Below are positions 54,010-61,312 of a stretch of 64,000 nucleotides of DNA, piece after piece (position 1 is the stretch's first letter; every line of letters starts with the position of its first letter). Source of the DNA: an uncultured Polaribacter sp. (lineage in GTDB: Bacteria; Bacteroidota; Bacteroidia; Flavobacteriales; Flavobacteriaceae). The notes under the pieces were generated by a model. That model was not told where the DNA came from. It worked only from the letters and a program-made list of their open reading frames with translations, and did no database searches. The DNA lies in contig NZ_CANNFH010000001.1 in the NCBI RefSeq assembly GCF_947503875.1, positions 434,001-498,000 on the forward strand. Reading direction: 5' to 3'. Both the position numbers and the translations under genes were made by a program.

Positions 54010-54444
54010 ATGAAAATTATTAGTTTATGCATAGTAGTAAATTTGTTTTTCTTATCAACAAAAGAAACAAAACAAAACTATGTAAAGGTAACGCAAGAAA
54101 CGAATTTACAACAAAGTATAAATCGTGGTAAAGAAATTTATGCAGATATGTGTGCCACTTGCCATTTACCAAATGGAGAAGGTGTAGCTAAAGTTTATCC
54201 GCCTTTGGCGAAATCTGACTATTTAATGGAAAAACGAGAAGCGAGTATACGCGCAATTAAATATGGTCTTAAAGGTAAAATAGTGGTTAATGGCGTAACT
54301 TATAAAGGGATGATGGCTAACTTAGGTTTGTACGAAGATGAAGTTGCAGATGTTATGAATTACATCACCAATTCTTGGGGAAATAAAAATCCAAAGATGG
54401 TAACAGAAAAAGAAGTTAAGAAAATTCAGAAAAAAGAAGACTAA
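54010..54444 (+). CDS. c-type cytochrome, monoheme
   Basis: Small exported cytochrome of 144 aa. N-terminal signal (about 1-17), a class I cytochrome c fold with heme motif CATCH (in ADMCATCHLPNGEG, about 48-60) and an axial Met candidate in YKGMMANLG (about 98-106). It should accept electrons from the PQQ dehydrogenase encoded just upstream and hand them to the respiratory chain. The ATG start lies 1 bp after the dehydrogenase stop, indicating co-translation. Confidence 0.92.
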   Translation: MKIISLCIVVNLFFLSTKETKQNYVKVTQETNLQQSINRGKEIYADMCATCHLPNGEGVAKVYPPLAKSDYLMEKREASIRAIKYGLKGKIVVNGVTYKGMMANLGLYEDEVADVMNYITNSWGNKNPKMVTEKEVKKIQKKED

Positions 54445-54503
54445 TTATTTTTTAGTGCTTTTATCAATTTTTGTTATATGTAAATTGTAATTAATCATTT
54501 AAA

Positions 54504-54538
54504 TTTGCTACTTAAATAAATCAAAAAAAATACATTTG
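54504..54538 (+). promoter_or_regulatory. trxB promoter candidate
   Basis: TTTG at 54504-54507, a 23-bp gap and TACATTTG at 54531-54538, matching flavobacterial TTG-N17-23-TAnnTTTG, 24 bp before the trxB ATG. One of the two most complete promoters seen in the window. Confidence 0.6.
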
Positions 54539-54561
54539 TATTCTAAAATAAAAGAAGGATT

Positions 54562-55509
54562 ATGTCAGACACTATAGAAAAAATAAAATGTTTAATTATT
54601 GGTTCTGGACCTGCAGGTTATACTGCCGCAATTTATGCAGCAAGAGCAGATATGAGACCAATAATGTATACAGGTATGCAAATGGGCGGTCAATTAACTA
54701 CCACAACAGAAGTAGATAATTTTCCTGGCTATAAAGATGGTACAGAAGGTCCTAAAATGATGGACGATTTAAAACATCAAGCAGAACGTTTTGGTACAGA
54801 AGTACGTTTTGGTATGGTTACTAAAGTAGAATTAAGCGAAAAAGTTGGTGGTATTCATAAAGTTGTGGTAGATGAATCTAAGCATATAGAAGCAGAAACT
54901 ATAATTATTTCTACAGGAGCTACTGCAAAATATTTAGGTTTAGAAAGTGAGCAGCGTTTAATTGGTGGTGGCGTTTCTGCCTGTGCAACTTGCGATGGTT
55001 TCTTTTATAAAGGACAAGACGTTGTAGTAGTTGGTGCAGGAGATACAGCAGCAGAAGAAGCAACATATTTGGCTAATATTTGTAGTAAAGTTACTATGTT
55101 GGTACGTAAAGATTACATGAGAGCCTCAAAAGCCATGCAACATAGAGTAAATAAAACTAAAAATATTACCGTTTTATACAACACAGAAATAGATGAGGTT
55201 TTAGGTAGTAATGTGGTAGAAGGTGTTAGAGCCATTAACAATCAGACCAAAGAAACACAAGAAATTCCTGTAACTGGTGTATTTATTGCCATTGGTCATA
55301 AACCAAATTCAGATTTATTTAAAGGAGTTTTAGATATGGATGAAACCGGTTATTTAATAACTGAAGGCAAAACAACTAAAACAAATTTACCAGGAGTTTT
55401 TGCAGCAGGCGATATACAAGACAAAGACTACAGGCAAGCAGTAACAGCAGCAGGTACAGGTTGTATGGCAGCCTTAGATGCAGAACGTTATTTAGGCGCT
55501 TTAGAATAA
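54562..55509 (+). CDS. trxB: thioredoxin-disulfide reductase
   Basis: Flavoenzyme of 315 aa that reduces thioredoxin with NADPH. FAD motif GSGPAGYTAAIYAARA (about 14-29), redox-active Cys141/Cys144 in ACATCDGFF, NADPH motif VVGAGDTAAEEA (about 154-165), and C-terminal FAAGDIQDKDYRQAVTAAGTGC. Full length and intact. Single-gene unit: own promoter upstream, hairpin with T-run downstream. AGAAGGA before the ATG is an unusually good ribosome-binding site for this phylum. Confidence 0.97.
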   Translation: MSDTIEKIKCLIIGSGPAGYTAAIYAARADMRPIMYTGMQMGGQLTTTTEVDNFPGYKDGTEGPKMMDDLKHQAERFGTEVRFGMVTKVELSEKVGGIHKVVVDESKHIEAETIIISTGATAKYLGLESEQRLIGGGVSACATCDGFFYKGQDVVVVGAGDTAAEEATYLANICSKVTMLVRKDYMRASKAMQHRVNKTKNITVLYNTEIDEVLGSNVVEGVRAINNQTKETQEIPVTGVFIAIGHKPNSDLFKGVLDMDETGYLITEGKTTKTNLPGVFAAGDIQDKDYRQAVTAAGTGCMAALDAERYLGALE

Positions 55510-55530
55510 ACAACTAAGTTATATTTTATA

Positions 55531-55571
55531 TAAAAAAAGGGATTTCAGCAATGGAATCTCTTTTTTTTTTT
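55531..55571 (+). terminator. trxB terminator
   Basis: AAAAAAAGGGATTTC / GGAATCTCTTTTTTTTTTT imperfect hairpin followed by a run of T, 22 bp after the trxB stop. Confidence 0.85.
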
Positions 55572-55575
55572 GAAG

Positions 55576-55680
55576 CTATTTCCAGCTTTCCACTATATCT
55601 TTTTACTAGCTCCAGAATTTCACTCAGGAGCTAGTAAAAAGGATGCCGTTTCAATCTGGGCTAAGCGTTTTTGCCAACTT
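55576..55680. repeat. dispersed intergenic element, copy B
   Basis: It opens with CTATTTCCAGCTTTC and closes with TCTGGGCTAAGC..TTTGCCA as copy A does at 2184-2276. The centre is a perfect 14-bp inverted repeat, TTTTTACTAGCTCC (55600-55613) and GGAGCTAGTAAAAA (55627-55640). Noncoding. Confidence 0.6.
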
Positions 55681-55833
55681 CATAGCCTATTAAAACGTAT
55701 GTAATATTTAATGCAGAAGTGTTCTTTTTTAGATTTTAAAAACAGCAAATTAAAAGAGAAAAAAGGTATATTTACAAAATAATAACTATACCTTATGATT
55801 GTATGTAAAACTTACTGGATATCGTTAATGAAA

Positions 55834-55861
55834 GTTGTTATATAACGAGTTAGGTGCAAGC
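55834..55861 (+). other. attC-like left end of cassette 1
   Basis: GTTGTTATATAACGAGTTAGGTGCAAGC. It contains GTTAGGT (55849-55855), fitting the integron core GTTRRRY, preceded by an L-box-like TTATATAACG. Its 10 bp GTTAGGTGCA are the exact inverse of TGCACCTAAC at 57475-57484, the other end of the cassette. Confidence 0.5.
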
Positions 55862-57484
55862 AAAAACAAACGACAGTAAATGAAAACAACTTTCCTCGGA
55901 AACGGACTCGATTCAGGTAAAAAAAATAATGTCGGAAAACAACTTGCTAAATCTTTTGAAAGTAAAGATTATAAGAAATTTTATGGTTTTGTTGCTTTCG
56001 CAACTCTTTCAGGATTTAAACCTTTTATATCAAAGCTTGAAATAGCGAAATCAAATTACGAAGAAATCAAATTCTTTATTGGTATTGACCATAAAATTAC
56101 TAGCGAAGATGCACTTGAATTTTTATTGAAAGAAAATATAGAAACTTATATCTATTACGATGAAGATAATCATCGAAAAATTTACCACCCAAAATTATTC
56201 TTGTTTGAAGGTAACAATACTTCAAGAATAATCATAGGATCCTCAAACCTTACTCATCAAGCACTTTATTCCAATGTAGAAGCATCAATCCAATTAGACC
56301 TTGAATTAGATGACTTAAATACACTTACAGAAATTAAAGACTATTATTCAAGTCTTTTAGACCTTTCTTCACCTAACTTAAAATTACTTTCAAACGAGTA
56401 TTTAGAACTTTTAAAAAAACAAGGTCTACTATCTAATGGAGATAATGATGAAGAAGAGAATGACGATGATGACCATAGAACTAAAAAGAAATATGAATAT
56501 GACAAAAAGTTTACTGAAAGTGATAAAGAAAAATTTAATACAATATTAGAGAGATATCTTTTATATAAACAAACTAAAAGACCTGATGGAATAGTAAGTA
56601 AACACGCAAAAGACAGAGAATTATTTAGATGGTATCAAAAAATGCACGCTTTATACAATCAAGATACAAATTCACTTCCTTTTGACTATTTCGAAAGACT
56701 ATTAGAAGCTGATTTTCCTTTTGATGGTATAGGTCGCAAAAGAAAACAATTACTTAAATGGAAAGAAGATTTTCAAAAAGTTCTTGACTACAAGAACAAA
56801 GTTGACCTAGATAAAAAATACACATACGTACCTCAATTTAAGAATAAATCGAATGAATATTATGAAGTTGGTTTATGGTGTGCTCAACAAAAACAGAGAA
56901 GAAAAGGAAACAAGAATTATGGAATGGAATGGAGTCAATTTGAGGAAGACAAAATGAATTCTATAAATTTTGTTTGGGATGTTTCTACTTTAGGTTTCAG
57001 AACAACAGAAGATAAATGGTCAGATACTTATGTAGAATTAGAAGATTATTACTCAAACAAAAAAAACTACAAAACAGTTCCATCTCAAAAAACATACATT
57101 GGTCATTGGTTAAGCGACCAAATGTCATTTAAAACAAGACAAGACAGAGAAAACAGAAATGATTTATTGAGTAGTGAAAAAGAAAAAATGTTAGGAAAAC
57201 TTCTTAATGAAAATGGTGTAGAATGGGAATGGAGAAAACAAAAAGAAAGAGAAAGTATTCAAAGTAAAATTAAAAGTTGGCAAATTGTAGAAAAACTAAA
57301 AAACGAAGGAAAAATAAAAGAGTTTAGAGAGCAAAATCCAAAAGTCTTAAAAAAATACAGAGATGATGTGGCTCAATTAAGAAGTCATACAAAAAGGTGG
57401 AATAATGAAAAAAATAAATGGAAATACGAACTTGTTGACAAAGTAGGATTTCCATATAAGAAAGAATAAGTGCCTGCACCTAAC
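55849..57484 (+). mobile_element. putative gene cassette 1 (PLD-HA gene)
   Basis: One ORF on the plus strand enclosed by perfect 10-bp inverted ends (GTTAGGTGCA / TGCACCTAAC), with only 21 bp between the left core and the start codon and 5 bp between the stop and the right end. The tight packing of ORF and inverted cores resembles integron cassettes. No integrase is present in the window. Confidence 0.5.
55880..57469 (+). CDS. PLD-family nuclease with helicase-associated repeats
   Basis: Protein of 529 aa with an N-terminal phospholipase-D-type nuclease domain (about 1-140): a single H-x-K pair (YHPKLFLFE, His103/Lys105) followed by IIIGSSNLT (Ser121/Asn123), the single-HKD layout of dimeric nucleases such as BfiI/NgoFVII. 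An acidic linker (NGDNDEEENDDDDHR, about 185-200) leads to two or three helicase-associated (HA)-like repeats (about 215-310, 325-385, 395-480; GLWCAQQKQRRKGNKNYGMEW...NFVWD is the clearest). HA repeats usually sit on DEAD helicases; here no helicase domain is present. It is likely a DNA- or RNA-targeting defence nuclease, inferred from domain content and cassette context. Confidence 0.72.
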   Translation: MKTTFLGNGLDSGKKNNVGKQLAKSFESKDYKKFYGFVAFATLSGFKPFISKLEIAKSNYEEIKFFIGIDHKITSEDALEFLLKENIETYIYYDEDNHRKIYHPKLFLFEGNNTSRIIIGSSNLTHQALYSNVEASIQLDLELDDLNTLTEIKDYYSSLLDLSSPNLKLLSNEYLELLKKQGLLSNGDNDEEENDDDDHRTKKKYEYDKKFTESDKEKFNTILERYLLYKQTKRPDGIVSKHAKDRELFRWYQKMHALYNQDTNSLPFDYFERLLEADFPFDGIGRKRKQLLKWKEDFQKVLDYKNKVDLDKKYTYVPQFKNKSNEYYEVGLWCAQQKQRRKGNKNYGMEWSQFEEDKMNSINFVWDVSTLGFRTTEDKWSDTYVELEDYYSNKKNYKTVPSQKTYIGHWLSDQMSFKTRQDRENRNDLLSSEKEKMLGKLLNENGVEWEWRKQKERESIQSKIKSWQIVEKLKNEGKIKEFREQNPKVLKKYRDDVAQLRSHTKRWNNEKNKWKYELVDKVGFPYKKE

Positions 57485-57611
57485 AGCGTATAAATTTTAT
57501 TGCTATTTCTGGCTTATTTGGGAAAGGTTTCGCACACTTTTAATTCAGTAAATATTTACTAACTTTACGCTAAACCAACGCAACAAATCTTATACAATCA
57601 CGTTGTAGCTA
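57475..57611 (+). other. attC-like junction between the two cassettes
   Basis: 131 bp from ACCTAAC (57478-57484) to GTTGTAG (57602-57608). Inner L-box-like pair GCGTATAA and TTATACAATCACG are imperfectly complementary, as in attC R''-L''-L'-R'. The left half is the tail of cassette 1, the right half the head of cassette 2. GTTGTAG departs from GTTRRRY, so the call is tentative. Confidence 0.5.
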
Positions 57612-57622
57612 ATTTGAGAAAA

Positions 57623-58312
57623 ATGAAAAAAATAATTCATAACATAGTGACCTTACTTATTGGAATAGTCGGACTTTTTGGCGGATTAATTTGGGGTTAT
57701 TATTCAAAATGGGAATTTGAACCTATTATTTTATCTGCAATATCATTCTTAGAAATAATTGCATATTTTACTCTTCCAAAAGAAAAGAAAAAAGAAAAAG
57801 AAATTTCCAATAAATCAAAAAATACAAATAAGCAGAAAGTTGAAGTTACCGTAAATAATTTTACTTCAAATAATAATGATGTTCCATCAATCGAAAAAAA
57901 GAACAGAAATGCTTTAATAGATTCAAAAAAAACTAAAATTGGAATTCTTTTTATAGACGATGATAAAAAATTTAATATAGTAAAAATATTGAAAGATAGT
58001 AATTGGAAAAACACAAAAACTGTTACAGATATAAAAAGTCTAGATGTCAGTTATGTGCAAAATTCTGAAATAATATTTGTTGATATAAATGGTGTTGGAA
58101 AAATATTAAACCTAGAATATGAAGGACTTGATTTGGCATTAATGCTAAAACAAAAATACCCAGAAAAGAAAATAATTATTTATTCTGCGAATAAAAATAG
58201 TAACTCATTTCATAAAGCTTGGGATATTATTGATGGTAGACTTGAAAAAAGTGCTTTACCATACCAATTCCAAAACTTAGTAGAAAATTACAGTCTAGAA
58301 TACTATAAGTAA
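57623..58312 (+). CDS. membrane-anchored receiver-domain protein
   Basis: Protein of 229 aa (ATG 57623; the track's TTG 57614 adds three residues; residue numbers follow the track). Two transmembrane helices in a hairpin (about 8-30 and 36-54), a charged Lys-rich linker (55-105), and a C-terminal CheY-like receiver: acidic pocket Asp115-117 (ILFIDDDKKF), phospho-acceptor Asp157 (IIFVDINGV), Ser191 (IIYSA) and Lys212 (RLEKSALP), with canonical spacing. There is no DNA-binding or enzymatic output domain; a receiver tethered to the membrane is unusual. The partner HATPase gene starts 1 bp after its stop. Confidence 0.75.
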   Translation: MKKIIHNIVTLLIGIVGLFGGLIWGYYSKWEFEPIILSAISFLEIIAYFTLPKEKKKEKEISNKSKNTNKQKVEVTVNNFTSNNNDVPSIEKKNRNALIDSKKTKIGILFIDDDKKFNIVKILKDSNWKNTKTVTDIKSLDVSYVQNSEIIFVDINGVGKILNLEYEGLDLALMLKQKYPEKKIIIYSANKNSNSFHKAWDIIDGRLEKSALPYQFQNLVENYSLEYYK

Positions 58313-58313
58313 T

Positions 58314-59372
58314 ATGGAAAAAACTTACTATTATGTAAAGCAATTAAATGGTGACTACCTATTTGACAACTTTCCAATTGAATTAAAGTATTTAGTAATC
58401 AATTTTAAAGAATGTAGAAATACAATTAACATTTCTATAGGTGGAAAAGAATTAAAAGCAAGAATAGGACTAAAAAAAAGCTCAGAATTCCAAGTTTATG
58501 TTTTAACAACTGAAAGTAAATTTATAAACAGATTTAAATTTTTTAAAGAATTGGTAAACTCAAGTTCCAGTTTTATCAAACCACTTTTGAGCTTACAGCA
58601 AGATTTAAAAGATAAACACGAAAAAATAGTAGAAGAATTCATACATAATGCAACATCTCTAAATACTTACAGTATTCAAGATTTATTTTTTCTAATTCCC
58701 CAAGACCGTTTAATAGGTAACATCAATAAACAGAAAGATATAATAAGACAAATAATAAAGGAGAAACCTAACGTAACAGTTGATACTTTATTAAAACAAA
58801 TTAAATATAGTTTAGCAACAAAAGTTGAATTTTCAGTATTTGAAAGAACTCTTAAAAACACAAGTGTTCTTCAAAAAACAGAACATTCTATTAGACCAGT
58901 GGTTCTATCAATTCTACAAATATTTATCTCGGATTTTGATAAAAAAAATATAGAGGTACATCTTGGTGGCACAGAAAAAGTTCTTGAAATAGATTTTGAC
59001 TCTTTGTTTGTTTCTTTATATTATATTTTTGATAATGGAGTGAAATATTGTTGCCCTAGAACAGATTTTAAGATTCGTTTTTCCGAAGAAAAAGATTCTT
59101 TTGATATTATTATTACTATGGTATCTATAGAAATAAAAGAATCTGAAAGAAACTTAATTACAGAAAGAAATTATCGTTCAAAAATAGCCAGAAAAATTAA
59201 CGAAAAAGGATTAGGAATTGGTATGTATAGAATAATTAAAACATTGAAATTTAATAATGCTAAATTAGAAATCAATCCAAGAGCATTTCCGATGACAAAA
59301 GATAATAAAGGAATAAAATATGAAGGAAACGAATTTAGAGTTGTTTTCTGTAAACAAAATAAATGGATATAA
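58314..59372 (+). CDS. divergent histidine-kinase-like ATPase
   Basis: Cytoplasmic protein of 352 aa without transmembrane segments. After an unassigned N-terminal domain (1-90) a helical pair contains an H-box-like IVEEFIHNATSL (His111); the HATPase region (about 190-345) has an N box YYIFDNGVKYC (Asn241) and a G box KGLGIGMYRIIK (about 298-309). The usual G1 box DxGxG is not recognisable (MVSIEIKESER in its place), so ATP binding may be altered. Translationally coupled to the receiver protein. It probably forms a signalling or defence pair with it (inference); the input signal is unknown. Confidence 0.65.
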   Translation: MEKTYYYVKQLNGDYLFDNFPIELKYLVINFKECRNTINISIGGKELKARIGLKKSSEFQVYVLTTESKFINRFKFFKELVNSSSSFIKPLLSLQQDLKDKHEKIVEEFIHNATSLNTYSIQDLFFLIPQDRLIGNINKQKDIIRQIIKEKPNVTVDTLLKQIKYSLATKVEFSVFERTLKNTSVLQKTEHSIRPVVLSILQIFISDFDKKNIEVHLGGTEKVLEIDFDSLFVSLYYIFDNGVKYCCPRTDFKIRFSEEKDSFDIIITMVSIEIKESERNLITERNYRSKIARKINEKGLGIGMYRIIKTLKFNNAKLEINPRAFPMTKDNKGIKYEGNEFRVVFCKQNKWI

Positions 59373-59379
59373 TAAAAAA

Positions 59380-59412
59380 CTAGCTACAACAACGCATATA
59401 ACAAACAGCATT
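59380..59412 (+). other. attC-like right end of cassette 2
   Basis: CTAGCTACAACAACGCATATAACAAACAGC. CTACAAC is the exact inverse of the left core GTTGTAG, and AACGCATATAA corresponds to the L box TTATACAATCACGTT at the left junction. The following sequence runs straight into a terminator, with no further core, so this is the last cassette. Confidence 0.45.
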
Positions 59413-59435
59413 CCTCGTTTTTTTGAATACAAAAC

Positions 59436-59468
59436 AAAAAAAATCCCAAGCTAAAACTTGGGATTTTT
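59436..59468. terminator. bidirectional intrinsic terminator
   Basis: AAAAATCCCAAG / CTTGGGATTTTT inverted repeat, 6-nt loop, between cassette 2 and the convergent J-domain/KTSC gene. Confidence 0.9.
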
Positions 59469-59487
59469 CTTAAAATAAAAATAAATC

Positions 59488-59934
59488 TTAAACTTCTACA
59501 GAAGCTTTCATAGATTTTCTATAGGTAAACTTGTTAAAAATATTTCTTTTACCAAAGTTGTTCATCGATTTTGCGTTTAAAAATTTGCCAAAAAGTATTT
59601 TGCTAACGCCAAAGTATTCGTATTTATTACCATCTGTAAACGTAACTTCTAACAACATACTTTTATGATGCCAATCTGCAACTTGAAATTCTGTAATGGT
59701 TTTTTTGTACGCTTCTAAATTTGCCGCTTTTGTTTCTGGAGCAATACTTACTAAAAAATGGTAACCGTCAATAATTTCTGTACTTTTTTCTTCAGCCTCC
59801 AATTTCTTAGTTTCATCTTGAAATTTATCTGGATGCCATTCTTTCACTAGTTTTCTATAAGAGGTTTTTAAATCTTTTAAATTAATATCACCTTCTATAG
59901 AAAACAATTTTTTATATTGCTTTATGCGCTTCAT
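59488..59934 (-). CDS. J-domain / KTSC domain-containing protein
   Basis: Protein of 148 aa from ATG 59934 (the track's TTG 59958 overlaps the -7 box and is rejected). N-terminal J domain (about 1-60) with the HPD motif in KLVKEWHPDKF, followed by a KTSC domain (about 85-148) with MLLEVTFTDGNKYEYFGVS and FLNAKSMNNFGKRNIFNKF. The J domain implies an interaction with DnaK; KTSC domains are of unknown function, often nucleic-acid associated. Single-gene unit. Confidence 0.82.
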   Translation of the reverse strand: MKRIKQYKKLFSIEGDINLKDLKTSYRKLVKEWHPDKFQDETKKLEAEEKSTEIIDGYHFLVSIAPETKAANLEAYKKTITEFQVADWHHKSMLLEVTFTDGNKYEYFGVSKILFGKFLNAKSMNNFGKRNIFNKFTYRKSMKASVEV

Positions 59935-59955
59935 TCTTAGTTTTTTAAATGCGCA

Positions 59956-59963
59956 CAAAACTA
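59956..59963 (-). promoter_or_regulatory. candidate -7 box for the J-domain/KTSC gene
   Basis: TAGTTTTG on the minus strand, 22 bp before ATG 59934. Confidence 0.4.
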
Positions 59964-60030
59964 GTACTATTAAATGAATAATAAACTAAAATTATTACCA
60001 ATTTATAAAGCTTATATTTAGATTGTTAGC

Positions 60031-60933
60031 TTAGTTTAAACCCAACGCTTTTCGTTCCGCTTTATCTGTAACTCCATTTTTGCTCCAATAAGCAGATTTT
60101 ATCGTTTTTATTTTGGTAGCTTTTGTAGTCATTTCTTTTCCTCTTTGTGTAATCGTTTCTTCCCAACTTTCTATTGTATGAGGAAACTTTTTAGTTAAAG
60201 TGATGCTTAATCTTCTTTTTAAGTTTGGATAATTTATAGAAAAGATAAGAAAATCGTCTTGTGTTTTAAGACTTACTTCAGCATTATGCGCTTTTATTTG
60301 TTGATGATTTAAGGCTAAAAACTCAAAAGAAGGCACAATCTTATAATTTCCTTGTTGTATACTTTCTGGATTTATTCTTAATTGATTCCAAAGTTCATTT
60401 TCTAAAACTTCTTTTGCTAGCATTAATTTTCTATCTGCGTTACTTTCAAAATAAGAGAAAAAATTAATGTCGAATTTCTCTCTATTATTAAGTTGCATAA
60501 AAGTATTGCCACACCATTCTTGTGCGGCAAAAGAAATTTTTAAAGCCTGTTTATTTATATCAATAGGAGAGAAGGTGCTGGTCATTATAGAATATGGATA
60601 AATACCAGTGGTATATTTTTTAGTACTGTTTAATTTTAAAACAGATACATTATTTTTATTTTGATAATCTGCTTTTACTTGTTTTTTGGGCAAAAAATCT
60701 TCAGTTACAAAAATGTTTACTGCAGTTCCTTTGTACATTTGCCCATATCGAACTTGATCTAGTTTATAAGAAGTAATTTCTGCTTTTCCTACATACCAAT
60801 ATGCATTAAAATCAGGGTGTTTTTCAGCAACTTTTAACTTTTTGGAAGTCAAATCAGCTGCTTTCTTAGGTTCAGGATTTGAACAAAAAAGGAATAAAAA
60901 GCTAAATATAAAAGAACTATATATTTTGAACAT
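60031..60933 (-). CDS. conserved flavobacterial lipoprotein
   Basis: Lipoprotein of 300 aa (FLFLFC, Cys17). The mature part contains NAYWYVGKAEITSYKLDQVRYGQMYKGTAVNIFVTEDF (about 44-80), KKYTTGIYPYSIMTSTFSPID (about 106-125) and AAQEWCGNTFMQLNN (about 136-150). Homologues of this pattern are often labelled 'septum formation inhibitor Maf' in databases as I recall, but nothing of the cytoplasmic Maf nucleotide pyrophosphatase fold is visible and the protein is exported, so I do not use that name. Function unknown. Confidence 0.7.
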   Translation of the reverse strand: MFKIYSSFIFSFLFLFCSNPEPKKAADLTSKKLKVAEKHPDFNAYWYVGKAEITSYKLDQVRYGQMYKGTAVNIFVTEDFLPKKQVKADYQNKNNVSVLKLNSTKKYTTGIYPYSIMTSTFSPIDINKQALKISFAAQEWCGNTFMQLNNREKFDINFFSYFESNADRKLMLAKEVLENELWNQLRINPESIQQGNYKIVPSFEFLALNHQQIKAHNAEVSLKTQDDFLIFSINYPNLKRRLSITLTKKFPHTIESWEETITQRGKEMTTKATKIKTIKSAYWSKNGVTDKAERKALGLN

Positions 60934-61075
60934 TCGTTTTATTTTAAATGGTTTTATAAAATACTAATTTACGATAAAACTGAAGAATTTTAAACTTAAA
61001 GACACGCATTAACATCAATTTAATAACCTGAGTTAGATTGTAATTTTACAGATAAATTATTATGAGTCAAAGTTT

Positions 61076-61165
61076 TGTCATTTCAACCTTATGGAGAAAT
61101 TTAAATTATAACGATCATAAATAGAGAGATTCCTTTGTTTCGCTAATGTTTCAATCGGAATGACA
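61076..61165. repeat. palindromic intergenic repeat (TGTCATTTC family), copy 2
   Basis: Ends TGTCATTTC and GGAATGACA form an inverted pair; the interior has TTATGGAGAAAT and AGAGATTCC blocks that face each other. Same ends as 2351-2428. Such elements are common intergenic palindromes in Flavobacteriaceae (knowledge from memory). Confidence 0.6.
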
Positions 61166-61227
61166 TGAAGCATAGATTAACTATTTTATCTACATAAAGA
61201 TATCAACTGAACTCAATTTAATATCAA

Positions 61228-61258
61228 AAAAAAACCATCATTAAAAAATGATGGTTTT
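61228..61258 (-). terminator. terminator of the acyl-CoA dehydrogenase gene
   Basis: AAAACCATCATT / AATGATGGTTTT hairpin with a 4-nt loop; read on the minus strand it ends in a run of nine T. Confidence 0.9.
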
Positions 61259-61312
61259 AAACAAACAACTAACTTAATTTAAAACAGTATTGTTTTAAAT
61301 TTTCTTCTTCTT

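Larger units (their letters stand above)
57602..59390 (+). mobile_element. putative gene cassette 2 (receiver + HATPase genes)
   Basis: Two coupled ORFs enclosed by perfect 10-bp inverted ends GTTGTAGCTA (57602-57611) and TAGCTACAAC (59381-59390). The end sequences differ from those of cassette 1, as expected if each cassette carries its own complementary cores. Confidence 0.5.

Noticed and set aside
55880-57469. Type II or type I restriction endonuclease with a methylase partner
   Set aside because: No methyltransferase or specificity gene lies within the island; only the nuclease-like domain is seen.
55510-59480. Prophage or ICE
   Set aside because: No integrase, structural, relaxase or conjugation genes; only small cassettes with inverted ends.
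60031-60933. Septum formation inhibitor Maf
   Set aside because: The protein is an exported lipoprotein with no Maf nucleotide pyrophosphatase motifs; the label seems to be an inherited misannotation.
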